A DNA stretch of 64,000 nucleotides from Trileptium ribeirensis (Eukaryota; Nematoda; Enoplea; Enoplida; Thoracostomopsidae): the NCBI GenBank assembly GCA_030248225.1, contig JASANE010001549.1, positions 1 through 64,000 of the forward strand, in the 5' to 3' direction. The notes beneath the pieces are model-generated. The model was not told the DNA's origin, searched no databases, and saw only the letters and a list, made by a program, of their open reading frames with translations. The position numbers and the translations under genes are program-made. The stretch's first letter is position 1. Each line of letters starts with the position of its first letter. Of the stretch, positions 12,384 to 25,554 are shown piece by piece.

Positions 12384-15300
12384 CTGAACGAAATATATAC
12401 GTAGGTTAAACAATCCTAATGGAATCTGTAAGCAAAAGTGTCCAACAGTAAATCTGAAAGATTTTGTCATGGTGTTATGATCACGAAGATTAGTACTGTT
12501 AATTGACAAAAATATTCCAAAGCAGAACGTTTGGTAGAACATTGTTTTTCTCAGGCAATAATATATTCATGTCTATTTTATTCGATTGAAACAAAATTTC
12601 ATTCAAATTTTAATCATCTCCAGTGGACCAGACGTTTGACAGTCACGAATCTTGTTACTGAAGCTGGAGTAAAATCGCTCAAATATAAGTGCTATAGTTA
12701 AGACGATGATAACGAGACGAATTTCAATTACCTTTTCCCTCTATATTATGATTAAGTCGAGTTTACACCGCTGTAACCATCCAATTCCCTCAGAATTTTT
12801 CCCATATCGAATAAGGATTTTGCATGCCTATCAGTGATCAATTTCAATTTCGTTTTAGCCCGGAATTGAATCATTTCACCTGTGTTTAACCGTTGTATAC
12901 CTATATAATATTCATCCTAGCAAAATTTCGGACTGTAAAGGCTATGAAATAATGTCCATGTGGCCGTATTTATATATTTAACCTAAAATTGTTATTGTAC
13001 CAATGTGCGACTAAGATGCAATAATTTTTTTACACAAAAAAAATTTGAGTCAGATTTCAGATTTTTACTCTTGATTTAGTGTCTTTTTGACCAGAATGAT
13101 AAAACTTAGCGCTGACTCAATCTAAGTGAAGGTTTCAGTCACGTTTGATTCAAGTTGAGTCAAAACTTGACTCAAAAAGAGTCTCAAACATTGACTCGAG
13201 CTCAGGGTTAAAAAGGCATGAAGATCGGTACACAAAGTTTGGCTCGTTTTTTTGTAGTGCACGCTGTATTCAAATAAAGCGTTGTATGCGCACCGCATTC
13301 CGGTTTACCGTGAACATCGTATTGTTTTCCAAATATCTTGAAGGCTGTCATTGTAAACTGCATTTTGTTTGAAAACCAGCAAATATTATTACGATCGAGT
13401 CTTTCTCCTTTCAATGAAACTGGTTGTCAGCTTTCAAAAGCAATAATTTACTGCCTCTTGACTGAGCTCTATGGGGCTGTTCGCAGGGCTTCACGAGTGC
13501 CACACTTATGACAAATGAAAATTATGACAAATACTAAACTCGAACCAAATTTGGGCAATCATTAAATTTTGTACTACGTTTTAGTAATGACAAGTTGCTA
13601 GGTATTTATTGCCGAAAAATTTTATATCATCTAGGGAACGGTATTAATGCAGGCTCAACTAATATCACAGGTAGACTATCAACCCAAAGCGAAACAGCTC
13701 TGAGATTTATGTAGTGACCATAAAAATTGACACTAAAAGTCTTGCGCTTGAATAAAACCTATCAATTAGATTAGCTGTGTCTCTCGGTGCTTTTAAGTTT
13801 CAACTGTCACCTGGCCTTGACGTTATGACCTTTTGCCATGTCCCGCTTTTAGTCTTCGCCACAATTTAGAATTGTTAAGATGATATTCGATGCGGCTGCA
13901 TTTCTATCAGATCAGTATCGGATCACCTTGTGAGTTTGTTTGTGATTTTTTAGGATCCGATGTACCATAAGTGTATCAATTATCCAGGATTTTTTTTACA
14001 CCGCCAAGCTGAACAGTGAGGGTCGTCATCACGTGACATTTATATTTGCCTATTATCGCTCTACGTGATCGGTCTTGCAATCCGTGTCGGATAGCTGGTA
14101 CTTTCCTTTGGGATACGTCGACGTTGTTCAATTCCAACGCTTATTGCTGGATTTTCGTTATCTCTGTCAAGAATTTTTGTCGCATCGTTTGTTATTTTAT
14201 GGCATAAATTACAATCGGTATGTGGTATTACAATATTTTTATCATAGGGTAGGGGTTTATCCCGCTAAGGGGTGAACCCCTGAGTTCTATTTACCCACCT
14301 CCGCGCCGAGAACTAGTAATTACAAGCAAATATGCAAAATTAGGAGGAACAATTGGGCAAATGTCGTAAATGAAATGGAAAAGCTAGGGGAAATTATGAA
14401 AATGACTGGTTATCCCTGTAGCGCATTGCCGGAACCATCTCTCCCGATAAGACGGTCGACTATGAACAACTATTTTTTCTACTGTCAGACTGTGACATCC
14501 TTTTCCCTTTTTTGTCTGACTGCGCATTGCATTGCATAAATCATTCGCTATTGTGAAATTTTTTTGTTTCACAAATCCGATCTCTGGAGCGTGGAGCCTA
14601 TATAGAAAGTCCTTGCAAAACACTAAATTAATATTATAACGCACGAAAATAGTTTACATCGTCGCAGCGAGATGATAAAGCATTACACACAGATATCAGT
14701 TAGAATGTTCGAAATAGTGGTGTTTCAAGTCATAAGTCCTAAGTAGTTAATTCGTGTGTAATTAACTCGAGTTGAATTGATTTTGGTCTTTTACTTAAAA
14801 CTGTTTTTTTTTGGAAAAAAGAGACGACTATAATTTATCTTGGTTGGTGCAATTAATAAAATGGGATAACTATCTAACTTCACCAACCAAATGGGTTTTG
14901 CAAAAAAAATAGGACAGTAGCTTAATTCTGTTCAAATCAAAGCTGCCTTAGATGTACTAAGTTAAATCTACCTTCTATGCAACTCAAGCATCATGAGTCC
15001 TAAAAGTATCTCAACGGTGACATACTTTCCTAAGCACTATTCACATTAAAATGCTTGCACTCTGTTCATTGCTAAAAGTAAACAGTTTAACCATCGCTAT
15101 GCAGATAGATTTCACATGTAGCAAAGCATGTGGTACTTTTAAACTAAAATTTTACTAGTTGATTGGAGTAGCCGAGTTCATAATTTTTTTTGCTCAACTT
15201 TTAAAATCGAGATATTTATTTGAGAACTACATCAACATTTTGTAATCGCATATATCATATAATTATTTCCGTTATTGTAAGACAAAAACTCTGTAACTCA

Positions 15301-16739
15301 TTTCTGAAATAGGCAAAGTTCACCAAGTATCAAATGAAAACGACACAAGAAAAAAAACTTGCATCACCTTGCCTTGATCTGAGGATCCTTTTAGTTCGAG
15401 TTTGAGGCTTTAGTTTACGCATATTGCTTGGTGCTCGGCGATATCTGTGTCACTGGGAACTTGCTGTCTGATGTCTCTTTGGTGTCGGGTGGCTTGGTCT
15501 GTCCCATGTTCGGTTGTGCGTTTGCTACTCCCTGCAAAGGCAACCTAGGTCTGGAAACGGACCCGGTCATGTAGACTGTCGGCGCTGTTACTTCGGTAAT
15601 GGCGGCCCTGTTAATTCGTTAACAGTGTGCAAGACGAATGCTCTGCGACATAGGAGAGTCTGCATGGTTGGAGCCTACAGTTCCTTCGGGGCTGATAAAT
15701 GGGCGACGACGGGGAAGAGTGGCAGACAAACGGTCGGATGTGGGGCAGCGGTTGCCTGGCACTGGAGACTGTATGACATCAGGTTTTCCGTGATGCAGGT
15801 GTTTTTCGGGTAGTATAGCTCTAGAGATGTGTCAGATGAAGTGTTATAAACAGGGTTGAGGTTAATCGGAGCAGGGCGGGCCTGGTGTGAGCGGCGTGAA
15901 CGTTTTTAGTTGAAGTTTTCCTATTTAAGGTTAAATCCATTGAGATCAGTTTAACGGCCAGTAATATTACTCTTGGTGTTATCCAAACAAAAAAAACAGT
16001 ACACGTCCGGACCAAGTTCAGAGCTTTCACTTCCACACGTAAACTCTTTCAATTAATGTCTCAGCAACATATAATTAGCGTTTATTGAAATGAAGCACTT
16101 CGCAAGGTTGCTGCATTTTCGCAATGTTTTTATTCACTGTGTAGTAGGAAGCAACTGTGAACCTAGCTTTGTTTGTATTGCGCTAATGATTTCTACCTCA
16201 AATTATAATGAAACCGACACGAAATAGAGACCCTTTTGATGTTCTTTATATAGAGTCCCCCAACTTTTAATTCACAACCCTTTGCTTGAGCCTTGTGATG
16301 TAGAAAGGGTACTATCTTGGCAATGAAATTTTCACAAAATAATATTATGCATTTTTGTCAGCACAGCTATTTTTGAGGTTTCAGCCATGATTCAAGGTTT
16401 AAAAATACCTCAATGTGAAATTTTTAAGATTTATAAAAAAAATTTTTTTGATTGTAAAACGCCTGTTGTTGTGGCGAAGTATTACTTGTTTTTTTTAAAC
16501 AAAACATTCTTTTATTATTCCGCCGACGATAATTAAAATAGCAGGAAATTTTCGATAATGAAATAATTTTAAATCCAGCATGCAATATATTGATTTATTA
16601 GAATTATAGGTTACCGATATTTTAGTCTAGAACACTGAACATTTTTATGTAGACAACTTTTGCAAAATCATTTTAAAATCACATAAAATCGAGGCAGCAC
16701 TTTAAAATTTTGTTAGTTGGGTGGTCTTCCTAGAAGTCG
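12384..16739. other. Gene-poor AT-rich DNA
   Basis: I see no gene, RNA or transposon that I can support. There are only short open frames (13145-13414 both strands, 14075-14275, 14384-14644). A locally GC-richer patch at 15400-15900 has a 99-codon plus-strand frame without recognisable features. Confidence 0.35.
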
Positions 16740-17240
16740 TAGCTCTGGGGAAATCTAGATCTGGGGAGGGCTCTCGGGTATATAAGCGAGTCGCACAGCT
16801 CAGTCGGGGAGTTAATCTCCGAAGAAACCGCAGCTGGTAAGTAGCTCTTCGATTAATTTACACTAGCATTAAAAGTTATTGTGTGAGGAAGGACGAATTA
16901 TTCCCTTCCTATATTATAGGGTAGAGTTTTGTTGGGAGGACGCTTATCCCCTTCCTTGATTTGTGAGAATTTTAACTGTGGTTGCCCTATAGTACTATTA
17001 GACCTCACGGTCGCTCTCACCGTTTCAACTGTTGTGTATTCTTGACCATAGTAATAACCTTGGGGCAATAATAGGAGAGGTTTTAGTGAGTGTGTGTCTT
17101 AGCTTTTCTGTGTTTAAGATTGAATTAGTTAACTTAGCCGTGACTGATTTTGTTCAGGGAGTCCTGTGTCTCTGATATTTCTTGGAGGTTCATACTAAGC
17201 TTGTGTGGTGAGCTGAGTCCTAGGTCCTGAGTGCTACATT
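16740..17240 (+). promoter_or_regulatory. TATA plus initiator promoter, possibly a solo LTR
   Basis: There is a TATATAAG at 16779-16786 and an arthropod-style initiator TCAGT at 16800-16804. That spacing of about 23 bases is slightly shorter than usual. A donor-like GGTAAGTAG follows at about 16835, and a direct repeat (GGAAGGACGAATTATTCCC and GGAGGACGCTTATCCCC) lies at 16890-16960. No long ORF follows. The segment could run from TGTTAG near 16710 to CTACA near 17237 as a solo LTR, but I see no target duplication. The alternative is a promoter and first exon of an unseen gene. Confidence 0.35.
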
Positions 17241-17289
17241 ATACATAATACGGGTTCTTATTGAAACTTATTAGGACTAGCTTCGCTAC

Positions 17290-17480
17290 AAGAACAAACC
17301 ACAAACAAAAGAAACAAAAAAAACAACAAAAAAAAAAAAAACAAAATCCCCCCTCCCCCAAAAATAAAAACCAAAAAAACCAAAAACAAACCCACAAAAA
17401 AAAATAACCCAAAAAAAAACAAAACAAAAAAAAAAAAAAACCAACAAAAAAAAAAAAAAACAAAAACAAAACACACAAAA
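17290..17480. repeat. A/C-only low-complexity tract
   Basis: Almost entirely A and C on the plus strand (runs of A broken by CC, CAAA and CCCCCTCCCCC). The long Phe/Leu/Cys-rich reading frames on the minus strand are products of this bias, not genes. Confidence 0.85.
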
Positions 17481-19812
17481 CGGTCAACCAGTTGCTCATC
17501 TGAAGACGATCTCTCCCTCCCTGAAGCACCCACTGTCTCAACACCCTGAGGTTTCGGACTTCGCCCATGTATGCAAAAACATGATACAGTTTTGCTTAGT
17601 ACATATTTATACCCGATACCTTAACGAATCTACATATTATAATCGCATTTTTATCGAGAATTATACTATTACATTTCATTTAGCTATATAAGCATTAATT
17701 TCTAATATATCGTAGTTTGATCGATGGCGTTCACTATGTTCAAACTCAATATAAAATATATAAATAAACCCAATTTCCTTAAAAATTCTAAAACAATACA
17801 TCATAACCTCAATACTCTGGTGTATCTCAATGTATCTGGGACTCTGAGTGTTTATGGGCACTAAGACATATTTTCGTTTTCATTTTAATTCTTTGCGTTT
17901 GTACATTTATTTTACTTCATGAATTTCAATACATAAAGTTTATTTTATCATCAGTGAAGTTTTATCGAAGTATTACAGTTAACGCAGAATTACAAACCGT
18001 AGCTATCTATGTTATTGCCATACAATTTCAATATTACCCAAGTCTCCTCATTGAAAATGATCTAAGAACCGTGATGAAAGAAGTTCTGTTTATTTTTGCC
18101 GAAAGAGAGATAGTTTATGCATGCGTTTTTCGAGCAAAATATTGAGCGTAAAACATGTGGTGGAAATTAATGGATATTATTTTATATTAATGGGCCAAAC
18201 CGAACGCTAATAATTGGCTCTGTTCATATCATACGGCACAGAATCATAATCTATTTGAACACCTGCTTGTGTTTAAACGAAATGACCTGACAAGTGACAA
18301 GTTCTCCTGGGCTGAAATTAAAGTCATTGTATAAACACTGTCTGTTGCTTTGCTAAATTGGTACTAAACTGTTTTATAGATCAGATATTAACGCTTCAAT
18401 TTTGTGCTTTTAAATGCTATGTTCACCTGGTATTGAATTTGTTTCAGTTAATATGTGGGCCCCAGTATCTCTGTCGATGTTTATATTGAAAAGTGCAAAC
18501 CTACTTTTTACAAGTAAAATTTTTTATTGTTACAAACTGCAGATGGGAACTACATACAATGTTTAAATTTTATAAATCTAGGATTATTAAAACCGAGACG
18601 CTTAAATAAAAGGATCTCACTATGATAGTTAAATGCCTCCAGTTTAATTATTATAAGTCCCCAAATTATACCTAGGGTGCGTGAACTGATCTTCCGTTTC
18701 GTGGCAATCGCAGCCAGAGTTACCTAAGTGTCAACTTTGAAGGGATGCCAGTTCCGACATACAAACACTGTTTACTTTCCAAGCACGCTCGTACCCATTT
18801 TACAGTAAATACCTGGCGCGTCGTGACTTTAGTCTTTTTGGAAAAATATTATGAGCTGAAGAGGGATCGATACTCGGCCTCATGATTGTGAGACACGCGC
18901 CTCTGACAAATGCCTCAAAGCACTCCAAATGCATGTATAAGGAAACTAAATATTTCCCGACAGGCGTGAAATACTGTACACACTGATAACGGCTAGTTTT
19001 CATAACTTGAAAGTTTGAATTGAGAATGTCAGATATTCAAGTCATTCGTTTATGTAGCGAAATATACAGGTCTGAGATTTCTACCCGAAATAGTCAACAA
19101 TAATCCTCTGGTTTTAGCTTGTAGCGCTTTAGCTTTCAAATATATTTAAATCCCGTTGGCGTTAAAAGGTATCTTCACTTCATGGGACCCTTAGTAAGCG
19201 GAGTTGAAGTAACAATTTTCCCGTTCTAATAATATTACTATTTTGTTACTATACGAATTGCTTTTATGATTAATGCTTCTAACTCTTTGGTATTAAGTAA
19301 ATTTGTTAATTTATAAATGGATAAAGCTCGCAATCCATTTGGTATTATTAAAGTTACCAAAAATTACCAACATTTATTTTCATTTTGTTCTAACTTCGAG
19401 TATAATTTTATATAACAAAAAACCGTCAAGTGTAAAAATTCGTCTTTTACTTTAATTCTTACATTCATTCCACAAATTCTACCTTTCTTAGTTCAATTTC
19501 GAGGTATAATTCCGTAAATATTATTTAAAACAAATATATTTGTTATAACTTAACAATCGTTTAACCCAATCATTTAACTATTACACGAGTGTACAATACC
19601 AAGAAAATGAAAACACACAATGAACTAGCTGTTGCGTCGAGAAAGCTAAACTTTTGTGTCCCGTTATCTATGTTGAGATTCACTTGGAATATCCATAAAT
19701 TTGATAAGCGCCACTCTCTGATTTATAAAAGTTAATAATAATTGCACCTATAGTTTGTAACGCATCCACAACTATACCTAGTAAATTATGTGACTATTGA
19801 GGAAATATTGAG
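17481..19812. other. Gene-poor AT-rich DNA
   Basis: Only short frames without recognisable features. No transposon ends or RNA genes are seen. Confidence 0.35.
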
Positions 19813-19815
19813 TTA

Positions 19816-20224
19816 TGTGCGATGAAACTTAAGATCACCCTACTACCGATCCTATTTTGCAAAACCCGATGTGGAACCTGCATCGATTGTTACGCAACAA
19901 ATAGGAAATTGGCTTCGGTTTATTGCTAGCCAAGACTTACAGATTTCGAATAAGATAATGGCAGCTCAGCAACTTTCATAGCTTTAAAGTAAGGATTCTT
20001 CTCTGTTCGCCAACAAATTCATTGTAATTCTGACGCAATAAATGAAATGGTGCTATCGTTTGGCAGTTGCGTAAACGAAATCCTACCAATTAAAATTCTA
20101 TAAAATTTTGTTCGTGAACAGATTATCTTATTTTGGGCCGAATAGACACTAATCGGTAACTTAAATTTCTTATAAAATTACAAAATAGGATGGTCGGTGG
20201 TATCATCTTAAGTTTAGCCGTGCA
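19816..20224. mobile_element. MITE copy B, same family as copy A
   Basis: A 409-bp element flanked by a TTA duplication at 19813-19815 and 20225-20227. The termini TGTGCGATGAAACTTAAG (left) and TGCACGGCTAAACTTAAG (right, reverse complement) match the termini of copy A. The inner ATCCTATTTTG and GTTACG/GTAACT motifs occur in the same relative places. It is more divergent than copy A and noncoding. Confidence 0.75.
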
Positions 20225-20716
20225 TTAAAAGAAACTTAAAATTGCTTTTCACACATAATGCTAACACTATTTATTTATCGGTCCAACATAAATAAATCAC
20301 CGTCAGAGTCATGTAAATATACAATGCTAATAGTAAACTTTTGATAGAATGTTTATATAAGCTGTTTTTCGAATTCGAACAAACGCTATTACAATTTATA
20401 TACACTGCGTTCGAACAAGCGCTTTTTTATAATATAATGTATGAATAAACTTTATCTGCGTATATGAATAATCTTTAGACGCGGTCTCATGTATACAAAG
20501 CCAAGTTAAGTAAAACGTACATTTCCTCAATTTAAAGAAGTTTGATACTGACTTAAGAATTTCAAGTTCGCTGTTTCTATCTGTGTAATTGCGTTAAATG
20601 TTGACAGCGAACATCGTGTACCGAATATCTCCATACATAAACCGAAATTCATGATTTATACACGATCAGTTTTACGATCGTGAACGGACTCGCCAATGAA
20701 AACAACCCTGCTGTAC

Positions 20717-20738
20717 GCACCTAAACTTTACTCACGCA
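20717..20738. repeat. Single right terminus of a related MITE
   Basis: The end CTAAACTTTACTCACGCA followed by TAA matches the terminal inverted repeat of MITE copy A. I cannot find the partner end upstream, so this is a truncated element or a related family with a different inner sequence. Confidence 0.45.
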
Positions 20739-21477
20739 TAATGAGATACTGTTTTAAAAATAATATATGCTCATGTTTAATTATAAATTCTAAAGAAATA
20801 CAGCGTAATTTTGTTAATTAAGCACTACATATATTGTAAAACAAATGGTAAAAAAACTTTCATATACCTAATTTGTAAACTAAGATTTCATTCAGAAAGA
20901 CGCATTCAATACGGTCAGTACTACTGTTGAAGCATACTTCCGCCGAAAGTTTTTGTATATAAAATGTTAATGCTATTGTAAAATATAGCTTGTAAAACAG
21001 TAATAATAAATTGTGCAAAAAGATTGCAAACGACCTTTGAAGGTTTCTTCGAAAGATTTCTGCGATTTGCATTATTCCGTTGCTACCTGGAAACGTTCCA
21101 GCCATAACAAGCATCAAACTGGGCGTTCGCATCGTGAACAAATTAACTCAAGGTTAATGTTATTAAGGAATTAATTAACCCAATGTCCCTAATTTTATAA
21201 AACGCAGAATCAGATTATAGTAAACAGGCTTCTTCTCTCTTTCTGTTCGGTAGAGTCACTGTTGCACCAACGTTTATGCAGGAAAACCACGTCTGCTTTC
21301 CACACCTTTGTTGCTACATAGTTTTGGGTGTAGCACATAGATCAAAACAGGAATACACTGTTTTCCAATATGTGGGCTTTGGGGACAAAACGGTCAAAAT
21401 TTTATAATTTTGGACGTTCCTGGATTCTAAAAAATCCCTTTTTGTTGCAATGACAACAATCTGTGGTACTTAATTTT
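20739..21477. other. No recognised gene
   Basis: AT-rich sequence downstream (minus sense) of the receptor gene. No separate feature is supported. Confidence 0.35.
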
Positions 21478-22872
21478 CTATGTGTTAAACTCAATTACCA
21501 TAGGCACAGTAGTATAAACAATCTCAATGAGAAAAACTATAATGCTTGGCGAATAACTGTAAATAAATATGTGGAATAAATGTTTAACGTCTTCAACACC
21601 AAGTGGAATTATATGTTTCAAATTATTATTGCCGTTACTAACTTGATACTGTCTATCGTTGAAATATTTTTGCTTTAAATTAAAATACGTACCACTTTCA
21701 TAGATACTAGTCCAAGCACTTCGTAACTGCCGCAGTCGGGTATCGTTCTGATAGGTAATATAACCAGATATGACAAATGGACTATCTTCCAATGACACTC
21801 TCCTGATGCGTTCATTGGGTTCGACAAATTCAGTGACATAAATTGTTCCCGGTGTTGATGTAAGCATCTGCTTGATTTCCGCGGCGTTTGTAAAATCAAC
21901 AGTTTTAGTCTGATCATTACTAGATATAGTCACGTTGAGAAATTCATCCATCTTTAACCAGTTATATAAAATTTTCTTTCGCGGTGATACATATTCGTCG
22001 TGATATTTGAGGAAACGATATTGTATCTGAGGGCCAAACTTGTTACCTTCAGATGAGGATGCATAGCGAGCTAGAGCTTTTCGGCTACTAAAACGTGATG
22101 GCTGAAATTTTTCAGGTAATAACGACGTTGTTAGCTCACGCTTGGCAAATTGCAGGAGAATAAATGCATCAAATTCCCATAACATTACAATTGCAACCAT
22201 TGACCCTGCCAAGGAAGCCCAACTGCGGAGCTTTCGGCGTCCGAAATAGAATTCATATATTCCAACGGACAATAAATCAAAAATCTGAGTTATTAAATTA
22301 TTCATAGCTGTTAGCAAATCAATATTGCTATAAAAAATAGTTTTGCTGTGACGGCTGCTAATTTTATGCAATTTCTTGGTTGAAACTGACCAAAATTTAA
22401 TTTTATTTGAAATTATGGAAATACAACCAACAGTGATAATAGCAATTATAAAACTAGCAATAAATAGATATTTACCGCTTTCGATAAATTTATGAAAGCC
22501 ATGAACGCGGTCTGTTTCACGGGGATTTACTGCAACGTTATATTGAAAATATTCAGCTGGTGGATTTAAAAAATAGAGACCAGTGTTTGAAATTTTTGCA
22601 TCGTCAAGCGAAAACGACGAATCAGATATTGTTAACGATTGATTGATTAATAGATTAATAATAGAGCTTGGGCTTCGATGACTTTTGGTTGTTACAATTG
22701 TGGATATTGGTATGTGAAGATAGCGTCCGTACAACTTGTACAACTCCACCTCAAATCCTGGTCTCAGGCAATACGTGTCGTTTTCCAAGTACGCGACAGC
22801 ACAGTCGGCGTTGACTTTTTTAGGACTTCGTGTTAATTCAATGCTGACACGAAGTACATCATTGTTACTCAT
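21478..22872 (-). CDS. Divergent ionotropic-receptor-like (iGluR/IR family) protein, one exon
   Basis: 464 codons, ATG to stop, no interruption. The layout is that of a ligand-gated ion channel without the large amino-terminal domain. The first ligand-binding lobe lies at residues about 5-115 (LRVSIE at the start, LRPGFEVELYKL at about 36-47). M1 is about 134-155 (YLFIASFIIAIITVGCISII). A pore-region segment lies at about 185-210. M3 is about 218-245 (SWASLAGSMVAIVMLWEF then LTTSLL), in the place of the SYTANLAAF signature but much changed. The second lobe is about 290-420 and M4 about 428-455. In the family this makes a plasma-membrane cation channel or chemoreceptor; the ligand is unknown. 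There is no clear signal peptide at this start, so a short 5' exon may be missing. It could be a young duplicate or retrocopy because there is no intron. Confidence 0.7.
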   Translation of the reverse strand: MSNNDVLRVSIELTRSPKKVNADCAVAYLENDTYCLRPGFEVELYKLYGRYLHIPISTIVTTKSHRSPSSIINLLINQSLTISDSSFSLDDAKISNTGLYFLNPPAEYFQYNVAVNPRETDRVHGFHKFIESGKYLFIASFIIAIITVGCISIISNKIKFWSVSTKKLHKISSRHSKTIFYSNIDLLTAMNNLITQIFDLLSVGIYEFYFGRRKLRSWASLAGSMVAIVMLWEFDAFILLQFAKRELTTSLLPEKFQPSRFSSRKALARYASSSEGNKFGPQIQYRFLKYHDEYVSPRKKILYNWLKMDEFLNVTISSNDQTKTVDFTNAAEIKQMLTSTPGTIYVTEFVEPNERIRRVSLEDSPFVISGYITYQNDTRLRQLRSAWTSIYESGTYFNLKQKYFNDRQYQVSNGNNNLKHIIPLGVEDVKHLFHIFIYSYSPSIIVFLIEIVYTTVPMVIEFNT

Positions 22873-25552
22873 TTTGACGGTAAAGCAAAAAAATTAGTGA
22901 TAAGAAATTTATTAACAATTAGTACCCTTATCTACAAAATATATTGGGAACATGGATAAATGTATATTGGCACAATACAATCTGATAAATTTTGTCATTA
23001 TATAACAAAGAGGTAAAAACTAAGCGTTTGCAGTTGTCTTTGTAAACACTGTTGTTGATCTAAATTCCGCCATAATTAAAAAAAAACTGGATAAAATCTA
23101 TTCTGTTCTTTAACCTTTTTAAACTGTTACTGATATATATTTTGTATAATGCTGAACAAACTTTTGTAGAAAGGGTGAATAGAACCTAGATCGCTTTGCT
23201 GCTAGCGTTGCATACAACTATTAAGACGTTAGAAGCTGTTTCTTGTTTCCTAAAAACATCAAAAAATACGCCGATGACAACGTATGTGCAAAGGTAAGCC
23301 TCAGGACAAACTCAGTCTAGCAGCTCAGTTCGCAGCGTACGGTGTTACAGTTATGTAATCTTATGCGCGCGGGTAAATCTAGCGATAGACTTAATTTTAA
23401 TTAACGCATTATTGCAAGAATTAATACACATTTTTTCATTGTTGCATAAACTTTTTTGCAGCTATGAATTGAACCTGGGCCGCTTGGATGCGAGCCTTGT
23501 TCACTAGCCATTAAGATATTTATCAGACGCTTCAAGAACGGCCCGTACAGAAAACTAGTGGTCTAATGTACTGGATTAATTTTTTCTTCCCCAAAATTTA
23601 GGCAATTCCAAACAATGCTGGCAATTTATTGATTGAAGAAAATCTTCCACTTTACGGGGCATATCGGCTTGTACAATTTGGTAAATCTTTACAAACCTTA
23701 AGACACGCGTTTGATAATAATAATGGTTTCTTATCGACAAACGTAAGCAGATATTAAATAAGACCCAACCTACTGTTGGCCATATATTGATGTTGAAAAG
23801 TAGTACCAATCAGTGTAACCGTAATATGGCACTGACACAGTAAGGATCAAAACCATAACACTGATAAAAGACGACATCTTCACTTACACGGACTATACGT
23901 AGATATATGCAATATTGACCGGCTAAAACATTTATGACAAAATCAAATATTTCTTTAAGTAATTCTACATAAACTTAAACTGAGTTCAGATCCGATATTT
24001 CGATCACCAATTCCACCATTCTAGCTTGGAATATAAGGGACATCGATAAATTTACGAACGACAAAAACATAAAGTACGGAACTTCTTAACAATTTACGAA
24101 GTCAAAAAATTGGGTGACGGGGACTCACTCGAACAACCCACACCTGCTTATTGAAACCGAAATCAAATCCCAGATTAAAAACAACAATTTTTAGAAAATT
24201 TGTTTGCTAATTTTAGGAGGTTAAGGTATATTTTGCAACATTAATTATGTGAAAGAATAAGAAACAACTCGTATCAAATTTTGATTGATGATTCGGCAGA
24301 AAGAATTACAGTGGTATACTTAGTTATGCGAGTGCATGAGACTCCAAGAACGTTCGTTGTTTGTTTTGCATCTTGTATATTTGTGCACAGCCACACGGAC
24401 ATATCTTCGCTATTTCTGATGGATACAAAAATCAGTCTGTATTAGGTGATTTTCAGTATCCATAAAATTTATATGCACTTAACAGCTATCTCTGACGTAT
24501 ATATTCAGTTTCCATTTGTTAGATCAATATCGTTAGCATGTAAAAATGTACTAGTTATCTTTGACATTTTGATCAGCCAGGATTTTGAAATCCAGCCTCT
24601 AGCTTATAAGACTAGCGCAATACCGCAATACTAATTATTGCGATGCTCCTCTCTATCAGGTCTACAGCAGTTGTACAATAATAATAAAAACTGATAATCG
24701 AACAGTGTTGAACCTTTTTCACTATGAAAGCAACAGTAGAATTTTTGAATTAAACCATACCCATGTATCAGGTAAAATGTTTCCTTTACGTCAGCTGTAA
24801 TTACTTATATACTTTAAAGTACAATAAATTTTAAGATATAATTTCCGGAAAGACCATAATGACCTAGATTTAGGAAATTCTTAGACCAACATTTTATTGA
24901 AAAAATTACCCGTAAAAGCAATTTGTCGCCAATATAGAGTCTCTTAGTTGCGCCTTTAACTAGTTTTTACTAAGTTCAAGGCGATGGAGTGACTCCGACG
25001 ATTGAAATATCATTTTACTAAAATTCCAGTTGTCATTGAATCTTATCTTGCAACGTACACTATATATTTAAATTTGTGCGTTCAAATCTTCGAACGCACG
25101 ATATACTGTATTAAAAGTCAGTTGTAACAGAGACAGCTGGCCATTCATAGATTTGTACGTACGTCAACTCGTTCAAACTCGTGCTTTCAGACAGACAGGA
25201 AAATATGATACTCAGAACTTAGAAGCGCTGTGCTATTAGTAAAGTTTGGAATTCTCGGCGCAACGAATTACACTTGGTTGCCAGATGTTATCAGTTGAGT
25301 TGAAGCATATTAAAATAAAATTTACATATGTACCCACATATACATATGATTTAAAAAAGAAAATTTGGGTCTGGTCGGGGAGGAAAGCTCAACCCGAATT
25401 CCATCTTTAGTCGATATGTCACTGTTGTTTTATGTCATGTAGTTGCGTGCCAGCTTTTTTGTATTTTGATTTTGTGTTTCGTTTTTTGCTTATTTGTTTC
25501 TATTTTCAAATATCAGTAGTTAAATTCCAATTTTCACAGTAGTTTTGATTTC
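22873..25552. other. Gene-poor AT-rich DNA
   Basis: No gene is supported. It includes the immediate 5' side of the receptor gene, where I see no convincing TATA or initiator. Short frames at 23576-23809 (minus) and 24446-24634 (plus) lack features. Confidence 0.35.
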
Positions 25553-25554
25553 AA

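Noticed and set aside
15514..15813. 99-codon plus-strand ORF in a GC-richer patch
   Set aside because: No recognisable domain, signal peptide or splice sites; amino-acid make-up looks random.
17239..17568. Phe/Leu/Cys-rich minus-strand ORFs
   Set aside because: They are the complement of an A/C-only low-complexity tract.
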